Source: Neocallimastix lanati (nom. inval.)
Taxonomy: Eukaryota > Neocallimastigomycota > Neocallimastigomycetes > Neocallimastigales > Neocallimastigaceae
Direction: 5' to 3'
DNA length: 32,500 bases
NCBI GenBank assembly: GCA_016946835.1
Contig: JACVTC010000006.1
Span: forward strand, 1,357,501 to 1,390,000
Every line of letters begins with the position of its first letter. Within the stretch, counting starts at the first letter, position 1. The notes under the pieces are model-generated. The model saw only the letters and a list, made by a program, of their open reading frames with translations. It did not search any database and was not told where the DNA came from. This document shows, in pieces, positions 24,650-32,500 of this stretch. Made by a program: the position numbers and the translations under genes.

Positions 24650-25131
24650 TTTATTTTTATTTTTATTTTATTTTATTTTATTTTATTTTATTTTATTTTA
24701 TTTTATTTTATTTTATTTTATTTTATTTTATTTTATTTTATTTTATTTTATTTTATTTTATTTTATTTTATTTTATTTTATTTTTATTTTATTTTATTTT
24801 ATTTTATTTTATTTTATTTTATTTTATTTTATTTTATTTTATTTTATTTTATTTTATTTTATTTTATTTTATTTTATTTTATTTTATTTTATTTTATTTT
24901 ATTTTATTTTATTTTATTTTATTTTATTTTATTTTTATTTTATTTTATTTTATTTTATTTTATTTTATTTTATTTTATTTTATTTTATTTTATTTTATTT
25001 TATTTTATTTTATTTTATTTTATTTTATTTTATTTTATTTTATTTTATTTTATTTCATTTCATTTTATTTTATTTTATTTTATTTTATTTTATTTCATTT
25101 CATTTCATTTTATTTTATTTTATTTTATTTA
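24650..25131. repeat. (TTTTA)n pentanucleotide array with TTTCA units
   Basis: Over 90 pentamers. Two copies carry an extra T (near 24781 and 24931). Two TTTCA units lie at 25053-25062 and three at 25093-25107. Shorter, broken TTTTA runs continue to about 25420. Confidence 0.95.
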
Positions 25132-26679
25132 ATCTTGTACTTTAAACTTTTATTCTACTATATTTATTCTATTCAATCTATACTTTAAACTTTTATTTTA
25201 CTATTTATTTTATTTTATTCAATCTCTACTTTATGTATATTTCATCTATTTATTTTATTTTATTTTATTTTTATTTTATTTTATTTTATTAATTTCAATC
25301 TGTACTCTATATTTAATATTTTACTATTTATTTTATTTTATTATATTATTATTAATACTTTACTCTTTTATATTACTTCTTTCTTTATTTTATTTTTTAT
25401 TTTATTTTATTTACTATTAGTAATAATATAACTCATAAATTAATATAATAAAAAATTAATTGTGATAATAAAAAAATAATAAGCAAACAAAAAAAAAAAA
25501 AAGAACATTTAAACAAAGGTTAATGAAACAAAAAAATAAAAATTCAAAACTTTATTACCCAAGTTTTTAATAATAAATAATAATAAGAATTAATAAATAC
25601 TAATAAAGAGTGGCATAAATAATATAAATAATATATAAATAATAATAAATTATCATATTTAATAATATTAATAATTTAAATTATAATATAAATATTTATT
25701 ACAATAATAAACAATACATATAATAGTAATAGAAATATACTATTAATAAGATTAATATAATAGTAATAATAAGGAAATTTGTAATATTATTTAATATTAC
25801 CTATTAACAATGATTACAAATCCAATAATATTAATATTTATTTATTTTATTAATTCTGTTTTTTTTTTTTTTTTTTTTTTTTATTAAAATTAAAAGTATT
25901 CATGTAATTTATAAAAAGAATAAATAAATAAAGATTAAAGTTCACAATAATTGCGGCTATAAAAAAAAATAATATTAAAATTAATAAATATTATAAATAA
26001 TTAATATTATAATACCATTACTACTACCATTAATAATAGTAATATATAATAAAAAAAATCAATATTAATAGTAAATAGTAAAATAATAGTAATAATACTA
26101 TTATTATTAATATCAATAATAATATTCTAATTAATATTCATATTAATTATATTTATAATAGTAATTATATTTATAATAGTAATAATGATAATAATGATAA
26201 TTGTTAATAATTATTCTATAGTAAGAAATCCTTAATTTAATTAAAATTGAAAATTAAGATTAAAAAAAAAAAATTTTTTTTTATATTTATTTTTTCATTT
26301 ATTAAGATATATATATAAATATAAATTATAATTTATTATTTAAGTGGAATAATTAATAATAAGTTTTTATTTGTTTATCGTATAATAAATAATGCTATAA
26401 TAATTATTCAATAAGTAAAAAAAAAAAAAAAAATAATAGGATTAAATAAGACCATAATATATTAATTATTTTTATAGAAAAATTTCTTGGCTTTTTTAAA
26501 AAATTTATATCTATATATATATATTTATTAATATATAAAATAATTTAAAAAAATATAATGCAATATAATAATATTAATATAATAAAAGTTATACTTCATT
26601 GAAAAATAATAATAATAAAAAAAAAAAAAAAAAAAGTTAATTTGCAAATTAAAAAAGTATTTTGTATTATACATTATTA

Positions 26680-26804
26680 TTACTATTATTATTATTACTA
26701 TAATTATTGTTATTATTATTATTATTACTATTATTATTATTACTATAATTATTGTTATAATTATTTTACTATTACTATTATTATCATCACTATAATTATT
26801 ACTA

Positions 26805-26835
<31 letters not shown>

Positions 26836-26865
26836 TATTATCATCACTATAATTATTACTATTAC

Positions 26866-26901
<36 letters not shown>

Positions 26902-26925
26902 TATTATTACTATTATTATTACTTT
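26680..26925. repeat. (ATT)n array with ACT variants and higher-order duplication
   Basis: ATT and ACT triplets alternate. A block with ATTATCATCACTATAATTAT occurs twice (near 26780 and 26838), and ATTACTATAATTATTGTTAT occurs twice near 26695 and 26739, so segments of the array were themselves duplicated. Confidence 0.85.
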
Positions 26926-27220
26926 TTATTTTAAAGTAAAAAAAAAAAAAGAAAAAAAGAAAAAAAGAAGAAAAAAAGAAAAATGAAGTAATAATCCTTT
27001 TTAAAATATTGTTAATACTATTAGTAATATATATATATATATATTTTAACTAACCTAAACCATATAACTTATATCTTATTATTATTATTATTTTTTTTTT
27101 ATTATAACTTATCCTTTATATATTCAATATAGTATATGTCTATTTAGAGCATAAATAAAACTTTTTTAATAAAAAAAAGTTAAAAATACTCTAAATATAA
27201 AATTATTTAACAATCTTTAT

Positions 27221-27296
27221 AAACATAAACGTAGCTAAAGCGACAGAAAGCAGGCTATGAGGGACTGAGGATCATTTATTGACGTGAGTCCATAAT
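27221..27296. other. Small GC-richer island, unidentified
   Basis: About 75 bases from ACGTAGCTAAAGCGACAG to GACGTGAGTCC. GGACT and AGTCC could pair as a 5-bp stem around about 20 bases. No open frame or known RNA motif was recognised. Confidence 0.4.
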
Positions 27297-27788
27297 TATT
27301 ATGTAGTTAGTACCATAATTATGACATTTATTTATTTATTTATTTTTTTTTTATCAAAAGATATCAAATATACAAATATGAATTAGAAATACACCGTTAG
27401 GTGGATTTTGAAGTGAATAAAAAAGTATTTAGATATTTGATAGACTATAAGTATTTTTAATTTATATATTAAAAAGTATTATTTATGTTTTATATATAAA
27501 TAGTGTTAAAAAAAAATAATATATGTTGTATATATTAAATACGTATTAAAATAAGTGAAAAATACATAATTTATTTATATATATAGTATATATATATATA
27601 TAAATAGTTAAAATATAAGCATATATAGGTTAAATAAGTTTAAAAAATATTTATTTTATGTAATATTTGTGATAAATGCATAAAATGAATGAAAATATAC
27701 CATATATCAATATTTAACATATATATTGAATACTGTTATATTTATAGCAAATCATTTCAAAACATAAGTTTCTTTTATAGTATATTTT

Positions 27789-27822
<34 letters not shown>

Positions 27823-27840
27823 AAGTTATTAAGTAAAAAA

Positions 27841-28070
27841 TTCCTTTTCCTTGTACTACTACTACTACTCATTTATTCACTTGAAGTCCACTGCACGTAG
27901 TACTCCTCATTTATAATTCGTATCCATTCTATCCATACTGCTAGGGAGTAGGGTACACTGACGTAAAGTACTTCCCATTTTCACACTGACGACGGCTTAT
28001 CTCTCTTACAATCATCATCCATCGTTGCGTCCTACCCACTATATATAGCTACGAATTTGCTAAAGTGCTA
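27841..28070. other. GC-richer island of about 220 bp, unidentified
   Basis: Near-balanced composition, bounded by poly-T (about 27790-27818) and an A28 run (about 28080). No frame spans it on either strand; the longest is about 37 codons (minus). Inner features are an ACT run, two CACTGACG motifs (about 27957 and 27985) and an inverted pair GGGAGTA / TACTTCCC around about 18 bases. It could be a noncoding RNA gene, a coding relic or a fragment of a mobile element. Confidence 0.45.
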
Positions 28071-28073
28071 TTT

Positions 28074-28107
<34 letters not shown>

Positions 28108-28296
28108 TATTTTTATTATTATTAATTATTATTTATTTTATTATATTATATTTTTTTTTTTTGGATATAATGACATAATCATATTCAGTTTCATTATTAC
28201 ATTATTAGGATATAAAAATTCTAAAAGCCACTGTTGAATATTTGGTATATTGGAGGATTAAGAATAAGAATAACGGTATTGTTTAATCATATTTAA

Positions 28297-28439
<143 letters not shown>

Positions 28440-28660
28440 AATAGTAACTACAATAATAATGGGTAATTTTATTAAAACTTTCATTAAGAATATTACTTTA
28501 ATTACTTTTTTTTTTTTGTTTTTTTGTTTTAGGATGATATTTAAAGAATTGAATTCAAAATAACTTAAAAAAAAAAAACTTTTTTTGACCTGGAATAAAG
28601 TATAATTATTTCGAATTATATATTAAATTATATATATAAAAAATATGTGTATATATATAT

Positions 28661-28720
28661 ATCCCCAATGGTGGAACCTAAGCTGTAGGGTTTCTGAGGG
28701 GATCAGCAAATAGTATGACA
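28661..28720. other. Isolated 60-bp GC-richer patch, unidentified
   Basis: Runs from CCCCAATGGTGGAACC to GGATCAGC. Contains CTGAGGGGATCAG, whose outer CTGA/TCAG can pair. No frame or known RNA family was recognised. Confidence 0.35.
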
Positions 28721-28897
28721 ATAAATTTTTTTTTAATTATTTTTCAATTGATATGCAATCTCAATCTTCTTTATATAAATCATAACTTTAGTTTTTAAAT
28801 CAACTATTCAATCAAAAGGCTTCTCTACTTTATACTACAAACAATATTGTTTTTGTTTTATTTTTTCTCTTATATCTTTAAATTTTTCTTTTCTATG

Positions 28898-28898
<1 letters not shown>

Positions 28899-28933
<35 letters not shown>
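28899..28933. repeat. (TA)n dinucleotide array
   Basis: About 17 TA units, followed by a poly-T run. Confidence 0.95.
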
Positions 28934-28947
<14 letters not shown>

Positions 28948-29149
28948 ACCGTTATATATGTTATTTTATATCTTTATATATAATTTTTTATTTTAGGTTT
29001 TTAATTTTCATATCCTTTTACAATATCTTAACATATAAAAAAAAAAAAAATAAACAAATATTAATAATTATTTTACATTATATTTATTGAATAAATAATT
29101 GCTTCCACTAATACATCTAAATTTAAAATTCTTCTTCCTTTAATCTCTG

Positions 29150-29321
29150 TGTTAAGTTGGAATATTAATGGTTGGAATACTGAAAAAAGCGTGATAATAT
29201 TTTTTATACCTCAAACTCTATTTTTTTAAACCTATATGTATCTGCTGACAAGAAACTGGAAAAAAAAGTAAATATCTTTCCAAAAGATGTTTCATCATCA
29301 TTAATTCTAAATTACAATTCA

Positions 29322-29364
<43 letters not shown>

Positions 29365-29860
29365 GCTAATCCTAAAACTCCCTGGTATGAAAGGACTCTT
29401 TATTGGTGTTCATTCTTCATGCTCTTTCTTTCAAGAACCGTTTTTTATACAAATATATCATTTCAGTAAATATCCCTTCTTTTCTGGAATCAAAAATGTA
29501 CTATTGGAAATATCTATTTTCCTCAAAGTAAATGGAAGGAAGCAAAATTAATTGCTTTTGATGAACTTTCTCAATAGTTACGTTTTTCACATTAGAATGA
29601 AAAAAAAATGATCCTGCTGTCCTAGTTGATGATTTTAACATATCATTAAAGAAAGATTAAAAAACATACATTTCAAATAATTTTCCTAATTGGTATATTG
29701 CTCCCTTATATGATAATCAATATACTAAAGGTAAAGGTAATTAGATCATCTTGCATTGATCATGTCATCTACAATGAGGCTTTGGCAACTCATATTAATA
29801 AGAACAATCGGTTTGTACTTCATTTTTTTTGGTATTTCTGATCATAAACCAATTTTGTTA
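29150..29860 (+). pseudogene. APE-type endonuclease domain of L3, broken
   Basis: Same motif order as L2. A 38-base T run at 29324-29361 lies where L2 has only the short T-rich tract CAATTTTTCTTAGAG (element sense). Stop codons follow ELSQ and DDFNMSLKKD-like sequence. Confidence 0.8.
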
Positions 29861-29946
29861 TTTTGCTTTCTTGCAACCAACAAAGTTCTCTCCGATGGCT
29901 TTATGAGGCCTGTTAAAGTTTCTAAATGATTTATTTCATATTTGTA

Positions 29947-30040
29947 AAACAAAAAACAAAAAACAAAAACAAAAACAAAAACAAAAACAAAAACAAAAAC
30001 AAAAACAAAAACAAAAACAAAAACAAAAACAAAAACAAAA
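29947..30040. repeat. (AAAAAC)n hexanucleotide array inside L3
   Basis: About 15 units between the endonuclease and reverse-transcriptase parts. L2 at the same place has an irregular A/T tract and no such array. Confidence 0.93.
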
Positions 30041-30176
30041 AAGAAAAAAAAAAAAAATTCAGATATTTTATCACATAATTATTTTTTTCAATCTTAGCAA
30101 ATGACCTCGATTCTCATTACAATACGTTGATAGCTGATGAAATGATAGAAAAGTTTATCAATACAGCAAATAATAT

Positions 30177-30186
30177 GGGGGGGGGG
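30177..30186. repeat. G10 homopolymer inside L3
   Basis: Ten consecutive G, the only G or C run of this size seen in the window, lying in a degraded coding part of L3. Confidence 0.95.
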
Positions 30187-30467
30187 TAAAAAATATTAAG
30201 GCTTTCATTCCAACAAATTTAAAAAAGGTTCTGCTTTTCATTGTCCTTATTACATTAAAAACATATTGTATTTCGAAGTATTAAGCCTTTCTTTAATTGT
30301 GAAAATGTTGATAATTAACCTTGAACAATTTAATAAATATGAAAAACATTTGTAAATTAATCAAGTAAAAAAACAAAGAGTAAGTTTCGTTCCGCTAGAT
30401 AGAAAGCTAATCTATTAAAAATCGGTAATTATTTTTTTGAATAAAAATTCCAAAAATGGTTGGAAAT

Positions 30468-30479
<12 letters not shown>

Positions 30480-30504
<25 letters not shown>

Positions 30505-30922
30505 AACTCAGCTTCTAATTGTAATTTGTATTTATCCCTTAGAAAAGGTGGCCGATCAGATTGTAGTAACCGTCGAGGTATTTCTCTCATTAATGTTGTG
30601 TTGGAACTGAAAATCATTTCAAAAATTAATGATAACAAATAGTATAATAGTATAATAGTATATATCAACTGACGCACCTAACCACAATTTCATTAGATCT
30701 AAACAATTTTGGTTTTCGAAAGCGTGAAAGAATGCATTAGTTTATTCATTTCCGTAAGAGAAATTTACCATAGAAGAAAATTTCAAGAAAAAAAAATTCA
30801 CATATTTAGGCCTTTTTAAGATCTTAAAAAAAAAAAAAAAAAAAAAAGCTTATGATTCAATTCCTATATATTTTAATATTCTTACTAAATTATATCATTA
30901 TGGAGTCCGTGGTTAAATGTTT

Positions 30923-30972
<50 letters not shown>

Positions 30973-31640
30973 TATACTTCATTTAAAGCAAGCACGTGTT
31001 TCTATTTGCTTCAATGTTATCAAATGAATTTCTTATTAAAATAGAGGTGTTCGTCAAGGTGATTCATGATCTTCAATCTCAATCTTATTCAATTTATTCA
31101 TTAATGATAGACTAAATACCTGTTGAAAAGTATGGTGTTAGTATTGGAAGAAAAGAAAAAAAAAAAAAAAAAGTGTTGAGGTGGACTCTTTACTGATGAT
31201 GTTGTTCTCATTGTTCTGAGTGCAAAAAAAAAAAAAATTTAGAAAAATTATTTAAAAAAAAAAAAAAAAAAAAGAAAAAGGTACATAAATGGGCTAAATT
31301 TAAATGAAATGACATTTGATATTGAAAAATGTGTAACTACGGTTATAAAACCAATGAACTTTCCATTAACCTCTAAATTATAGTGACTCAACCTTTTTAT
31401 TTAGGAATGAATGCTATTCCTATTAGGTTCTAGTTATATTATACCTTTTTCAGATGATCTTTTTATTAGAACACATTTATATCTCACATGCATTTTTAAA
31501 AGTTAGAAAATCCCTTCTTTCATTTATATTTACACGTTTTTTTTTTTTTTTTTCAAATAAACTTATTCCTATTGTATATAATGTTCTTCAATCCTTTGTT
31601 ATTAGTAAAGCTATTTATTTATTCTCCTCTACTTAGTTCA
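30480..31640 (+). pseudogene. Reverse transcriptase domain of L3, broken
   Basis: The catalytic aspartates of KAYDS and FTDD remain. Homopolymers interrupt the coding sequence: A27 before the WNSAS stretch (about 30470-30500), A22 in the Lys-Lys of KKAYDS (30826-30847), T41 at 30926-30966, an A run before FTDD, two A runs after it and a T run at about 31539. Frames change at most of these places. Confidence 0.8.
30926..30966. repeat. 41-base T homopolymer inside L3
   Basis: T41 lying between the KAYDS and RGVRQGD blocks of the reverse transcriptase. Confidence 0.95.
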
Positions 31641-32385
31641 AACAAATATGGAACGGCTAGAATTCAAACATTAACTATATACTGATCTAATTAAATCTAT
31701 TCCCAAAATGTCCTTATTTATTTATTTATTCCTTGGACTAAAAAAAAAAAATCTAAAACACTGTATAAAAAAAAAAAAAGAAAAAAAAAATATAAATATG
31801 TGACATATGACGATATTATAGAACGTTACATGGAAATCAGGTTCCAGATTTCATTCTTCATTCAAGGTATTAAAGTTCAAAATTAAAATAAGAGTGACCA
31901 GTTCTCAAATAATAAAGCATTAGCAATGCTTAGCTTAAAAAAATATCCCCAAATTCAAATTCAATGTAGGGTTTTCGTTGGATGATACGTTTACGCTGTG
32001 GTTATAAATACAATTTTGCTACTATATTGCTATTAGAAAGGGTAGAGTTTCAGAAGATGGTCCCAAAGACTTGTCCCTGTTGTATGGCGAAAGGTAATCA
32101 ATCTTTTTTGAGTTTTGAGCCATTGGGATTTTTAAAAGTGATGCTCCTAACCTCTTTTAGATGAAATTCTTTTTAAATTTCATTGATGACCGCTATGTTT
32201 TGTTTCGCTAGGAAGATGAGAGCGTTTAATCCTCTTTCCTTCCTAGGACTCTATTTCTGATTTTGAAGAATTCTATCCATCCATCATTATATCTATTTTA
32301 CTTATTCCCTTCCTTGGTGGAACTTTAGCTTTAAATGAGCTACAATTTCGATAGAGAGGGGGAAAATAGAGACAATTAAATGAAC

Positions 32386-32388
<3 letters not shown>

Positions 32389-32437
<49 letters not shown>
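32389..32437. repeat. 49-base T homopolymer near the 3' end of L3
   Basis: T49 just after the FLGGTLALNELQF tail. It is followed by 35 bases of mixed sequence and an A run at the window edge. Confidence 0.95.
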
Positions 32438-32500
32438 CCAAAGGTTCATCTGAGTCACCATCATCATATTCCAAAAAAAAAAAAAAAAAAAAAAAAAATT

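Larger units (their letters stand above)
18673..27220. other. 8.5-kb gene-free AT/microsatellite region
   Basis: No frame with natural composition, no splice-consistent exons and no RNA gene were found on either strand. The stretch consists of A/T low complexity and the simple repeats listed separately. The CotH promoter must lie at its left edge but cannot be distinguished. Confidence 0.75.
29105..32470 (+). mobile_element. Non-LTR retrotransposon L3, degenerate, same family as L2, inverted
   Basis: In order: WNINGWN endonuclease start (29158-29178), TPWYERTLYW, GNIYFPQSKWKEAKL, AVLVDDFN (Gly of GDFN changed to Asp, about 29630), SSCIDHVIYNEALATH, SDHKP (29837-29848); reverse transcriptase with RSDCSNRRGISLINVV (about 30550-30600), NNFGFRKRE, KKAYDSIPIY, RGVRQGD and GLFTDDVV (31189-31200); a thumb-like stretch NKLIPIVYNVLQSFVISKAI (about 31.56 kb); RLRCGYKY with CPCC (about 32.0-32.08 kb); YVLFRYEDE; and the tail FLGGTLALNELQF (about 32313-32348). 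Homology to L2 begins abruptly near 29110, so it is probably 5' truncated. Many stops, frameshifts and inserted A/T runs kill it. The 3' limit may lie beyond the window. Confidence 0.87.

Noticed and set aside
28680-28720. Possible hammerhead ribozyme (CTGATCCCCTCAGAAAC on minus)
   Set aside because: The conserved CTGATGA core is missing and stems cannot be completed.
30429-30677. 82-residue minus-strand frame
   Set aside because: Antisense of the L3 reverse-transcriptase segment containing SNRRGISL.

Overview
This window looks like nuclear DNA of a flagellated, extremely AT-rich fungus, most likely an anaerobic gut fungus (Neocallimastigomycota). Three things point there. The composition is A/T-saturated, with homopolymers up to about 54 bases. 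It carries a gene for the ciliary transport protein IFT74, which non-flagellated fungi lack. It also carries a secreted CotH-family gene, a family abundant in gut fungi. The genus is not resolved, and no rRNA, tRNA or CRISPR array was found.

Layout. (1) Positions 2-1550, plus strand: the 3' part of an ING-family PHD-finger gene, four exons visible. (2) Positions 2558-7641, minus strand, possibly starting at 7939: IFT74, read here as 14 coding exons with a consistent reading phase at every junction. It converges on the ING gene across about 1 kb of AT repeats. (3) Positions 9.3-15.2 kb, minus strand: two head-to-tail, decayed non-LTR retrotransposons. L2 (9.3-11.1 kb) keeps an endonuclease and a C-terminal tail but no reverse transcriptase. 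L1 (11.5-15.2 kb) keeps endonuclease, reverse transcriptase with FADD, and a C-terminal Cys/His region. (4) Positions 16651-18672, minus strand: a complete two-exon CotH gene with signal peptide and C-terminal membrane segment. (5) Positions 18.7-27.2 kb: a gene-free stretch of microsatellites, including a 7-bp array and a roughly 480-bp TTTTA array with TTTCA units. (6) Positions 27.2-28.7 kb: three small GC-richer islands that I cannot identify. (7) Positions 29.1-32.5 kb, plus strand: a third decayed retrotransposon (L3), same family as L2 but inverted.

The genes do not form a pathway. ING is a chromatin reader, IFT74 serves flagellum assembly in zoospores, and CotH acts at or outside the cell surface. 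The most informative structure is the comparison of the retrotransposon copies: short A/T tracts inside coding motifs of one copy have become tracts of 15-38 bases in another, so homopolymer growth is an active source of gene decay here. I found no convincing new multi-gene system. The best unexplained sequence is the roughly 220-bp island at 27.84-28.07 kb.
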